Of a stretch of DNA of 64,000 nt, positions 10,231 through 21,557 are shown one piece after another. Position 1 is the first letter of the stretch, and each line of letters starts with the position of its first letter. The stretch is from Clusia tigrina (taxonomy: Eukaryota; Arthropoda; Insecta; Diptera; Clusiidae): assembly GCA_920105625.2 (NCBI GenBank), contig OV050031.1:1715501-1779500 (forward strand), read 5' to 3'. The notes beneath the pieces were generated by a model. That model searched no databases, had not been told where the DNA came from, and worked only from the letters and a program-made list of their open reading frames with translations. Position numbers and translations under genes: made by a program.

Positions 10231-11204
10231 CTACAGTAAACGTTGCTGAATCCATTTATCAAACTTGGATATTCTGGTGTACACATCAGGCACGTCAGGC
10301 ACCCCACACACGATTAACCCGTACGAGACTATGCCAACTTGTTTTAAGTGCTCCCCACTACGCGTCACCAATGGGCCGCCGGAATCTCCCTAAATATGTG
10401 AATAATTAATGTATTGAAATCTCGAAAAAACAACACACGCCAATAATTTACCGAACAAGCTCCCTTCAAAAAGGTTCCTCTTGAGCAAATCTCTGTTTCC
10501 GTGGGCTCGGCGATGCCGGTCGCCAGGCACTGACGATTCGTGAGCGTGTAATAGTTCACAGTTTGCAGCGTTGTTGGATAGTTCAGAGTATTCCAAGCCG
10601 TTGGCAGAAAGGGAAACGGAATTGGCAAACGTAATCCCCAACCGGTCAAGGTGACTAGGACACCACCACCCACACTCTCAGCACCGCTTACATCAATCGC
10701 AGCCATGCGTACGCCATCTAGCGGCAGTGGCGGCTCAATGCGCAGTATGGCAATATCGCTCGTCACCAGTTCCCGATAGTTTTCGTGGATATCGTAAGAA
10801 ATGACCTGAGCACGTTGCCCATCCAAGTCGTTTAAGTTGCGTACGCCGGCTAAAATGGACATGCGTTTCGGACTCAATCCGGCACAGCAATGCGCTGCGG
10901 TCAGGATGCGTTCTGCTGAAATTATCGATCCACCGCAAAAGTGTTTGTATCCCGCAGTCTTAGTGAAGTACTGCAGTGACACTTGGTAGGGCACGTACTT
11001 TCCCAGTGGCACGTCGGCCCCGCCAACGACGCGATGTGTAGTATTGTATTTGGAGAGAGCAGCATCCAAGTGCACTATGGACGGGAAAACAGAACTATGT
11101 TATTGGGATAACCTATGGAAGCAGCACTTACAGGACACTTTGCCACAAACTACACCAGCCAAAGTCAACCATAGCAGCCAAATCGTTACTAAACCCTTGC
11201 TCAT
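10231..11204 (-). CDS. Secreted S1-family serine protease 1 (brachyurin/chymotrypsin-like)
   Basis: A secreted endopeptidase zymogen, probably digestive. Exons 11204-11132, 11074-10452 and 10389-10231 give 855 nt, 284 aa. A hydrophobic signal peptide, MSKGLVTIWLLWLTLAG, is followed by a short propeptide and an activation cleavage at R39 before VVGG. The catalytic triad is His86 (LTAAHC), Asp131 (TSDIAIL) and Ser235 (GDSGGP). Gly occupies the 189 position (GACSGDSGGP) and Asp the 226 position (PDVYTR). This combination is known from brachyurins and implies a specificity unlike trypsin. Intron 1 is phase 1 in the signal/propeptide; intron 2 is phase 0 just before GDSGGP. There is a minus-strand TATA box at 11279-11272 and a polyadenylation signal at 10137-10132. 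It closely matches the second protease gene, so tandem duplication is likely. Confidence 0.92.
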
Positions 11205-11271
11205 TGCGTGATTACAGCGTGGCTGCTTCTAACGATATCGATTATAATGCAGTAATTAGTACACTAGTTTA

Positions 11272-11279
11272 TATTTATA
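11272..11279 (-). promoter_or_regulatory. TATA box of protease gene 1
   Basis: TATAAATA on the minus strand. A TGCATT initiator-like site places the start about 31 bp downstream near 11248, leaving a 5' UTR of about 45 nt before the ATG at 11204. Confidence 0.65.
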
Positions 11280-11594
11280 CGCTCGTACTAGGCATTGTCT
11301 TCCATTGGCTAATTCCAATTGCCGTGGCCCATTTTCACCCACATTTGCATAGATACGAGTATGCACGATGCTTACAATAATTAAAATTGTTCTTGAAACT
11401 GACGCTCTGCTGAATGAATTTGTGGTTTATGCTGGTGGGCGGGGAAGAAATGTGCAACCAAATAATGTTAGGAGCGCACCCGTGCATTGAATGCGTTTTT
11501 CGTCGACCGAAAGTGGAGCCCATTTTCTGCAAATTGATGGAAAAAATAGCCCCAGAGTTTTTGTTGCTCGTTTGCTGAAACAATGATACCCCAA

Positions 11595-12350
11595 AAAGTA
11601 ATATTGAAATGTTCCACGTGTGCTTTCTTACTTTATGTAACACTGTTCAAAAGGCATTTCAATTTTGTCGTTATTTAAATATGTTCACTTTTGGCTGACA
11701 AAAAAATTCCGTGGCAAAAATGCCTCGGTCGTGTGCTGCAATAAGAACAGATACTACAGAGAAATGAGTATTGAAATGTTCCATGTGGCATACTTCCTGC
11801 ATGCAGATAATACAGTTAAATATTTATTGGATTATGTTCTTAATTAAATATGTGGGACTTTTGGTTGACAAACACTATTTGCCTAGTTTGCTCTTTGCAA
11901 AAAATCCACCAATCCACTGCTTCACTCGTTTGCTGCAACTATGGCAAAATTCAATATAATAATGAGTATTGAAATGTTGCATGTGGCATACTTAATGTAT
12001 GTAAATAACACCCTACAATACACAACGGAATTTCGAGTTGAGACTGTACTGTGGTGAATTGTTGTACTCGTTTGCTGCAACTATGGCAAAATTCAATATA
12101 ATAATGAGTATTGAAATGTTGCATGTGGCATACTTAATGTATGTAAATAACATCCTACAATACGCAACGGAATTAGAGTTGAGACTGTATTGTGGTGAAT
12201 TGTTGTACTCGTTTGCTACAACTATGACAGAAATCAATTTAATAATGAGTATTGAAATGTTGCATGTGGCATATTTATTGTATGTAAATAGCACCCTACA
12301 ATACACATTGGAATTACGAGTTGAGACTGTATTGTGGTGAATTGTTGTTT
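11595..12350. repeat. Tandem array of about 141-bp units between proteases 1 and 2
   Basis: The core ATTGAAATGTTGCATGTGGC recurs at about 11603, 11770, 11968, 12110 and 12251. The last three intervals are 142, 141 and about 100 bp to the end, and the earlier units are older and divergent. Each unit contains CTCGTTTGCTGCAACTATGG and GTGGTGAATTGTTGTACTCG. Open frames of about 100 codons on both strands arise from the repetition and are not genes. Confidence 0.85.
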
Positions 12351-12843
12351 ACGAGTGCTGGTTCAATTCTGTGATTAGTGTTTGGCCGCAGATTGTTTAA
12401 AATGTTTGCTTTAGTGTCTGAATATGTCTGTGATTGTAGGAATTATCACAATCAGGCTGTGCCTAATACCTCATTATTGGCCTCCTAAACCCAAGTGTGA
12501 TGAATACTAAATTTGGGAAGCTTCAAATGAAAACTGTATGCTCTATTTTTCCACTGAACTGACCTCTCGGAATATTTCTGCCTTTAGATTTATTATTCTG
12601 GGTTTCCTTTTCAAACCTTAGTGAACTGATAGTGGTGGTGTTTGAAATGTATGGAGATGTACTCCAGGAATATATTCAATAATTTCCACTGAACAAATTA
12701 ACTAAAAAGGGAAGACTCTAAATCAAAAATATCCAACATATCAAACTAAAATCTCGTTCTTCATTTTAAACCACTCAGCAATAAACTTCATTCATATACC
12801 ACAAAATATATTTTTGTAAGATTCCTTAACCACGAAACACTTT
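12351..12843. other. 3' flank of protease gene 2
   Basis: AT-rich, with no gene or clear repeat. No AATAAA is seen close to the stop on the minus strand; the nearest candidate reads from TTTATT near 12588. Confidence 0.4.
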
Positions 12844-13809
<966 letters not shown>

Positions 13810-15003
13810 TGTGTTAGACAGAGTTCAAGCCTCTGTTGGTGATTGACAATAGTAGACTGCCTTTAAATATCATGCCAGGGGCTCAATCAGCAACTGGAAG
13901 TAACCCATTTGATTGTGGGCCTTGTATAAACAGTTTTATCAATATCAGTGGGCGGTCATTCTTCTTGGTGCTTTTGTTGATTATTTTTAATTAGGCGTGA
14001 CTATCAGGGGGACTACGTGTAAGACTTCAAGGGGTTTCCAACTTTTACCTTGGCATAATGTATATCATTCCAAGTGGTTTGACACGAGTTCACACCTGCG
14101 GTGGCCTGCGTAGTCAAATTGGAACTTCAACAAAGAACAGACAGAATATCTCATGAATATTTCAGCAGCACGAAACAATTAACTGCAGCTACTGTATTGC
14201 CTTCAAGGAAGACACCGACTGCAGAGTGATTGCCATCAGTCAAACCGCATAAATACCCGTACGGCGGTAGATTAAAATTAAATAAAATGCACAGTCCATA
14301 AACCAGAGCCATCATAAGCAATAAAAGCGCAGCGTGACAAGCGCAAAGGAGAGCTTCCGACGGTGGCGATGCGCAGGCGCAGGCGCATTCAGCGGCCACA
14401 CGCAGTTCCAACGAAACAGCAGCAGCGGCAGTGATTCCGCGCTTCCAAAGTACAGGTAAATGAGCAATCAAAAGAAATGTCATAATAATGATCGCGGTCA
14501 TCGAGGCTGTGTCGGCTGTCGGCGACAGGATGCCTATCTTGTTAACACGGCCGACATAGGGCAGCGTGGCACACTCGCACACGATAGAAGTCCCCGTACA
14601 AATCATATAAAATTTTTAATGTGTGTGCGCGGCAAAAGATCAAGCAAGCCACGGTTTGCGCGAGCGTCGGCGATTAAATGTTCAAAATGCATTTTATTAC
14701 GCAAAATTGTTGGATTGTCACAAAAATTAAAATGACCAATGCAAAGGACCCACGATGCACTCCATCCACCAACCAGATTGGAGGGTCAGGAGGTAGTCGA
14801 GAGGGAGCGAAAAGGGCTTCTTGCAGTCGGTTTTTATCGCTGTTGCCTTTGCCACAGCATGAATTATTCACAGTAATAAAGTTACACTCCGCAAGGAAGA
14901 CTTAGTTCTTTGAAATAAGATCGCGTTGCGCAACTGGATGGAGATACAAACGCGTTCATCTTTTGCTACATTGCATTTCTGCGGAATTTCGCCGAGATTG
15001 TTT

Positions 15004-15717
15004 TCAGCCATTAGATGTTATCCACTTGCAAAATGCTTTCCAGCGGCGCTGAATTGCCTCAGCGCATAAGACAAAGCGCACCGAACTGCTTTCTAAAGGA
15101 TTTGCTGTGGATTTGTGGACGTTTATTTGAGGAAGTACCTTCTGCTGCTCTTGCTGCTCCGACTGCTCTGGCTGCTCTTCTTTTATCATATCAAATGTAA
15201 AGAAATCTGCAACAAGCCATGCAGCAAACGGTGTGGAAAATATGGCCAACATTGTTAAATAATTTACAAAGAGCAAAAACACAAAAACAAATGAGCTGCT
15301 GCTGCTGAGCTCTCCGCCCCTCCAGTCCCACTTGCCCATATGCACAACTACTAGTACAAGAGTGCGGGTGTCTGTCTGGCTGGCTGTCTGTCGCAGGTTG
15401 TGGACGGTCAGCCACTCCAACTGATCAACTGTTTGCGATTTGGCCGTAAATGCGCCCAGTGCTATCAGTCGCAGCGGTGTCGAAGTCATTGTTAAGTGCT
15501 GTGACCTTTGTAAACTCTGCGCGAGTGAGCAGACACACGCTGTGACGCAGCCGTCAGTGGGTACGTAATTTCTTTGTGTGGATTCTAGCACTTGGAATCG
15601 CACAATGATATCAGTTATAATTGTCCCATTGCAGCGTATAAATAACGCTAGTTTTCGGTTGAAACTATTGTCTATGCCAGTGGACTTGCTCGTAGTTGAC
15701 AAGTCTGAGCTCTTCAA
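15004..15717 (-). other. Unexplained 237-codon open frame
   Basis: The longest open frame outside the recognised genes. The predicted reading is Ser-, Gln- and Cys-containing with a hydrophobic middle (SSSFVFVFLLFVNYLTMLAI) and a Glu/Gln-rich stretch (EEQPEQSEQQEQQ). I recognise no domain. The region is locally GC-richer, which lowers the stop-codon rate, so chance is a real possibility. A TATAAATA on the opposite strand near 15638 is not explained either. Confidence 0.15.
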
Positions 15718-17098
15718 GCAGGTTGTGTACCAATGATGGAAATAATGAGGATAATGAAGTTGTGGGGCTGGGGTTGGGTTGTAGCTCGCACACTAGATAT
15801 GCAATGCACTTCTGGCCATGGTGGCATACTCTGGATATAAATTGTAGTTCACTTCAGTTGTGACTTGGGAGCTGCAGTCGTAAGAGCGAATTGGAGCTAA
15901 AAGTAAAACTGGATAAACTTTTCAAGTCAATAACGCAAAGTAAAACTATGTTTGTACTACTTGAAAAACAATCCAGTATTGACCGAAGTATTGACAATAA
16001 ACTAGTTTAACTAACAATTTTATTGATAGCTTTAAATTTCTGGTAATTTTTAAGGATAAGAGGTCTAGCAGATACGTATATATAAGGATTAAGAGTATAT
16101 GCCTTGAAGGACTTTGTGCAGATATCAATTTCATTATTGTTTCTACTCCAGACATTTGCTAACAAATAAATTCTATCAATCTGGTGAACCCTTACCATCA
16201 ATCATCTCTGTCTCGTAACTGATGATAAGTATGCCACACTATCTTGTTGGTGCTAGAAATACACGGTACCCCACATTGAATCCAAAGCTAACTAAACAGC
16301 CCCGAGGACTTAGGGTATAATTACAATAACATGCAATTAATACAACACTACACACACCCATATAGGTACGAGTATGTGGACGCAGGCATGCCACAGATAG
16401 CAGGAATTGCTCGAACCCAGCGTTGTTTATCTTTTGGGTGGCATTTCCATTGCAATTTCTTGGGAATGACACCTACGCGCCGCTCGCTACCAATCGATAT
16501 GCCCGCTTGTCATGCTCGCTCGCATTTCCATACGAAATTGGCCACAGGAGGACTGCAGTGGCGCAACAACAACAACTTCGAAAACAACTACAACGACAAC
16601 AAAACCGACAACGACACCAACAGTTGGCGTTGATCAATTCAACATTGCAATTTTAATCAGCGAAATAATTTAAATATTCCGATTAAGCGCACGGATCTCG
16701 CGGCGAGCGTCATTGGTGGCAATTTAGCCTCCAATGACGCAGCCGTGGCAGCGGCTACGTTTCTTTTAATTCATTCAAGTCTGCAACGCTGTCTGAAAAT
16801 CAACACCTTAGACCTGAGCGTCAGCCGCCTCCGAGCTTAGAGTCCTGCTGGCATTTTGCTCGCTCGTGCACTCATTCAGTCGTTGGGTCGTTCGCTTGTT
16901 CCCTGACTTGTTCGATGCAAATCAGTATTTGGGCATTTCAGTGCAGTTCTTGTGCAGCGCGGTGGTATCAGTGAGTCGGATGGGTCCGATTGCATTTGCC
17001 TAATGAATCATTTTGTTGGCTGTGTGGCCGGAAACCTTCAGCTTCTGTTTTTGTGCGGATGCATGCATGCGAAGGAGAGTGTGGTCGCTTGGTGTTTG

Positions 17099-17103
<5 letters not shown>

Positions 17104-17134
<31 letters not shown>
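17104..17134. repeat. (TG)n microsatellite
   Basis: About fifteen uninterrupted TG dinucleotides. Confidence 0.95.
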
Positions 17135-17135
<1 letters not shown>

Positions 17136-18479
17136 AGCTTCGCGAATTAATTATGCACACCTACTGGGATTTGTTTGCTTCCTGTAGGCCTTGATCTTTG
17201 CTCTACTGGGTTAATTGTTGTTCCTCTTTTCAGCAGATTTGAACTTGAATGGCTTTATTTAGCTTGAAAATTGTTCAGCGATTGAGAAAGGATCTTTTAC
17301 ATATTTGTTACTTGGCACATGACGTGATGTCGTTATCTTCGGAGTCTTTAGTTTTCACTTCAATTGCTTTGCAGCTTTCCATAATTACAAATTTATTACA
17401 GGAAGACTCGGAATATTTTTCTTTATTCTTAACGTGGCACACGCTTCTCATGCACTGAACTACCGTCACATGAGTCCCTACACCAAGTTTTGCGCCTTTT
17501 TAAGCCTTTATGCATATTCCTTTGACATTCAATTTCTCTTCTTCCGCCTTTCAGCAGTGTTCCTTGTTGTTGTGCGAGTATGTTTGCGGTAATCTCAGGA
17601 GTTAATAATGTCAAGTCAAACGTCCCTTGTACACTGGTCCTAATATGTTTATCAGTATCAAAGGATATAAGCCAAGTAAACAAGCCTTTGTGTTGCTGCG
17701 CTAAATGCCGTCGGTAAATGCTAATCCCCCATATTAATATGCGACTGCTAGCATAAAGGATCATGGAGGAAAACGCTTGCCTCAAAGGATGTCAACTTTT
17801 GTTTACTTTTACTTGGTGCGTTGGTTTAATCAAAATCAGTTGAATTCAATTGAAAAGTTTTTATTTGAGTTTTATATTTAAATTAATTTCGAATTTGCAG
17901 CTTTTGTGGAGAATGAAGTTGCAAAGAAAAAAATATCGTTGATAAAAATAAAATACATACATACGAGTATATGATGCAATTTTATATAACAATTTCGATA
18001 TATTTTGGTTTGATCTTTTGGTCGTCTATAACAAATTTCGAGCTGTAATAATAACGGTATTGTACCAGTGCAGTATTCATGAGTAAATATGAATAAATGC
18101 TAAGAGGAAATTATAGCCAATACATTCAAATCTTGTCTAGAAATCAAATCTTGAATAGAATGCTGTTGGTATTTCGTACTCACAATGCTGTAAGTCATCA
18201 GTGATATGTCATCAGTATTCCTGTCTCTTTCTCTCTCTGTCTGTATACTCGTTTGTAATACAATATCGTTTTCCTTAACGAGCAACATTCTCGTATATGC
18301 AAATTCTAAACAGCGGAGTTCAAATATAAAAAATCAATTAGAACGATACAGCAATTCAGTTGTGAATTGAAAGTAGCAGCGGGTACATTGATTGAGAAAT
18401 AGAAATGAAGCTGTGAAATTGGTGTAGTAAATAACATTTTCCAACTATTTCTTAAGTGAATTACTATCATCAATACAAA

Positions 18480-18512
18480 GATTTTTCTATAATTGGCACA
18501 ATCCAGTGATCG
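18480..18512. repeat. AATCCAGTGATCGAA dispersed repeat, copy 2
   Basis: AATTGGCACAATCCAGTGAT and its left flank match the copy near 3300-3335 and, more loosely, those near 29990 and 48520. Confidence 0.5.
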
Positions 18513-18995
18513 AACTCATATTAAAACTAACTATTTCGTAACATTTTGCTGCCACATTTTCATTTTATTATGTTTAATTGCATCGAGATTTGAATGCAAC
18601 TATTTATCTTTTTCTACATACGGGACCCTTCACTTCAAAAAAGTATTAAAATTTATTGTTCAGTAATAACTCAGCTTCCTTTGATGATTCTATGTCAACT
18701 CTTCATTTGGTATAAGCAGCTTCTTCTTATCAACGTTAAGCTATGAAGGCTCAGCTTATATGAAAGCTCAGTCATTCTATTTATGTATTCAAATCATCTT
18801 TACTCGCTCCTTTCTCCCATCAAACAAAGAAAGGGAGATCTCAAGGCTGAAGTCAGAAAATTATGTTAGATAATTAGAATACGAACAAATTGCACACACT
18901 TCTCCTTCTCTATAAAGCGTCCTTTGAGACGAGGTCTAATAAGAAAAACTTATTCTCTATTTCGCAAGATTCCTAGCTTTGCAGTGAGTGGCACC

Positions 18996-20126
18996 ACGAT
19001 GGGTAATTGATAAGTACCTGTGTTTGGAAACTAGAAGAAGTTACTGGGGGCCGTATTCTGGTGAATTTGGCACCTGAGGAACCAATTCATAAGTTACTTC
19101 AAAAACTACAATTCCGGATGAACGCTCTCTGGTGCATTATCGTAAGGAAAGACAACAATTTCTTCGCTAAATGTGGCCGTTTTTTGCTTTGTGATTCTCT
19201 TTATCTTTGCAATTGCATCCAAGAAACCGTGAACATCATCTTTCCAACCGATGAAACCATGTCCGCTTTCTCTGCTACATGCCCTTTTGCATGAAGACTA
19301 TTGTTGATTGTTGTTCCTTAATTTTTTGTCATGTAGTAATGGAGAGAGCTTGTGAGTTTCATCAACAGTCACGAAGCAGCGCAGAAGCTCCTTCTGTTTA
19401 CGCTTAAACACTACCAAACAATGCTTCGTCTTTCGATCACGTGGATTATCCCCATTTAGCAAACGCGGCACTGACCTTGTCGATTGATATATGACATGTT
19501 CAATGTTTGACATGACCTTGTCGATTGATATTGGACAATATTTATGTAAAATATTTTTCACACGTTCGTATGAGATGCCAAAATCCTCAATAATCTCTCC
19601 AATTTTTCATCAGTCTGCCATTAGGATATAGATTTTGTTGATAATTTCCTCCGGAGTCACCTTAATTGATCGGTCTGGATGCCCTTCATGCAGAGTGGAT
19701 GTACGATCACGCTTGACTTCATTGATGATACAATATCTTATGATTGTCATCGAAGGCAACTTGTCGCCGTAACCAAATTTCTTTGATCTCCTCACACGAT
19801 TTCCACCCCAAAACAAGGATCTAATCAGATACTGTAACACAGTACTGTAGTTTCTCCATAACTACAAAAAACTCTAAATTGCTCACTTGTAATCAAGTTG
19901 CTAAATCCAAAATTCGCTTTGGATTTCATTGAAATTTTGTCAGTCACTCTTTGAGAGATAACTTAAAGGCAGTCCAGATTTAGTCAGTGGCGCAAGTGGT
20001 ATCACAATGGACCCATGGTGGTCTGAGTGAGCTGGTCCTTAGACCGGCTGCCACGTTAACCTAACCTAACCTAGGCAGTGGCGCCCCTTGATCTCAAGCA
20101 CGGGTACTTATCAACCTTCCTCCGTA
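18996..20126 (-). pseudogene. Decayed mariner transposon (copy 1)
   Basis: The minus strand reads through broken pieces of a Tc1/mariner transposase in the right order: SMTIIRYC...EVKRDRTSTLHEGHPDRS, then PRLLNGDNPRDRK and LLRCFVTVDET, which holds the first catalytic Asp, then the KRPHLAKK region with an eroded YDNAP block. Terminal inverted repeats remain: TTGATAAGTACCTGTG near 19006 and CACGGGTACTTATCAA near 20099. Stops and frameshifts rule out a functional enzyme. Length, about 1.1 kb without the insertion at 19994-20075, is close to a complete mariner. It is related to copy 2 near 60.4-61.4 kb. Confidence 0.8.
19994..20075 (+). mobile_element. LINE 3' tail nested in the mariner, with 9-bp target duplication
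   Basis: The insert carries TGGTATCACAATGGACC, a GAGCTGGTCCTTAGACCGGC hairpin-like segment and an AACCTAACCTAACC tail. CAGTGGCGC stands on both sides (19985-19993 and 20076-20084). It is the same subfamily as the element at 34186-34338 but truncated to its last 82 bp. Confidence 0.8.
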
Positions 20127-20487
20127 ATTTGCACATACTTAAATAAATGCCTTTAGTGCCGTGATTTGCTAATTGCCGTAATATATTTCTTTAGGAAACT
20201 CTGCTTTAGTCATGCCGGTAATTTATAGCATATGAATAATGGGAGAATTATTACGAGTAATCTGGGATAAGTGGACAAATTTGTCACGCCACCAACACAG
20301 GCGTGGGTTTGGTTATTTTTACAGTGTAAATCAGCGAACTAACTTTAAAGTTATTCACGTACACACCCGGTATTTTAAAATTGATTTATTATGCAGCCTC
20401 TTATGTGTAGCTTGAAATGCAGATTGGTTCAGCATGAACTTCCGAAATTGTTACGAGTATTATTCGGAATACTTCAGTTCTGAGAAA

Positions 20488-20497
20488 TATATAAAAG
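20488..20497 (+). promoter_or_regulatory. TATA box of protease gene 3
   Basis: TATATAAAAG, about 27-30 bp before a CTCAAAG start-like site near 20517. The ATG follows at 20576. Confidence 0.6.
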
Positions 20498-20575
20498 TGC
20501 TATGCATCGACTGCTCAAAGTCGGTTGGAACTCCAGTCACGAACTGTGACATCACAGTTGAAAAGTCAATCAATA

Positions 20576-21557
20576 ATGGGCACATTTGGAATTTTAGTTA
20601 CCATAGTGCTCTTGACAAGTAGCCAGGACCCAACTGTCTACACAAGCGGTAGGTGGAAGAAATGTCATTATTTGTACTTGAGAAAGAAAAATATTGAAAA
20701 ATAAACTGAAACTGAAATTGAAACAGCAACGTCAGCAGCGCACATAAAGAACGGCACTGCCAATAATGTGTGGAACACATCTAAGGATGCACTTATGGAT
20801 GGCTTGGCAAAAGGCCCAGTGCCCTACCAAGTTTCAGTGCAGGCCAAGACTGGGGGTCGCGAACACGAACATCTTTGTGCCGGAACCATCGTTGATGAAA
20901 GTTTTGTGGTGACGGCGGCGCATTGTTTCTACAAATACGGCAATCCCAATGACCTCAGCGTTGTAGGTGGTTCGAATCACTTGGACACGGTGAAAGGTCA
21001 CCGGCATCGGGTGACGGGGCTGGCGATTCATGAGAAATATGTACCGTTGTATGGGAGCGACATAGCACTGCTAAGAGTGCACCCCAAATTTGAGGGTAAA
21101 CACTTTGCGAAAGTGAATTTTACTGCCACCGGAAATATCGAAGGCGGGGTGGATGCATTTCTGATCGGCTGGGGTCGTCTGACCATCGGAGTGGACAGGA
21201 AATTGGAATTGGTCAGTTTTCGCACATTGGATTCGAATCTGTGCAAGAAGCGCCGCTTTCGCTATGTCACAAGTACGGAAGTTTGTGCAGTAAGCTACAA
21301 GGGGCGTGGCGCCTGCGACGTGCGTGTTCTGTTTGTGCGGGGTGCAGTCGAAGGTGGATATCATAGAGATCTCTTTTCTTGTTTTGCAGGGTGATTCTGG
21401 AGGACCTTTAATGAGTGCGGATCTAAGTTTCCAAATTGGTATTTTATCCTACGGAAAAACGCCGTGCATGAGAGGCCGAATTTATGCTTTCACCCGACTG
21501 CAGCCGATGGTCCCGTGGATAAGGAAAACAATGAACTATATGGCTCGGCTTCCATGA
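20576..21557 (+). CDS. Divergent S1-family serine protease 3 with altered activation site and S1 pocket
   Basis: Exons 20576-20648, 20727-21319 and 21390-21557 give 834 nt, 277 aa. A signal peptide (MGTFGILVTIVLLTSSQ) precedes the protease. The triad is intact: His90 (VVTAAHC), Asp136 (GSDIALL) and Ser225 (GDSGGP). Two key features are lost. The usual Arg/Lys before I/VVGG is replaced by KDALMDGLAKGPVPYQ, so trypsin-type activation at the canonical place is not possible. The 226 position, Asp in its three relatives, aligns without gaps to Tyr (IYAFTR for PDVYTR). Gly is kept at 189 (GACDGDSGGP). Intron phases, 1 then 0, match genes 1 and 2, so this is a divergent member of the group and not a retrocopy. 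It may have a new specificity, another activation route, or reduced activity; the sequence cannot decide. Confidence 0.88.

Larger units (their letters stand above)
13810..20487. other. Intergenic region between proteases 2 and 3
   Basis: About 6.7 kb with no confident coding gene. It holds GC-richer islands near 14150-14650, 15000-15700 and 16700-17150 that could contain untranslated first exons or enhancers, a (TG)n stretch, one AATCCAGTGAT dispersed repeat (about 18480-18510) and a decayed mariner (18996-20126) with a nested LINE tail. Open frames of 151 and 237 codons on the minus strand (14606-14151 and 15717-15004) match no family I recognise. Confidence 0.5.

Noticed and set aside
12013..12340. 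About 100-codon frames on both strands
   Set aside because: They arise from the 141-bp tandem repeat.
14151..14606. 151-codon minus-strand frame with hydrophobic stretches
   Set aside because: No recognisable domain, no splice or promoter support; composition looks like translated GC-rich low-complexity DNA.
15826..15860. TATA plus initiator on the plus strand
   Set aside because: GATATAAAT and TTCAGTT are only about 20 bp apart, too close for a normal core promoter, and no gene follows.
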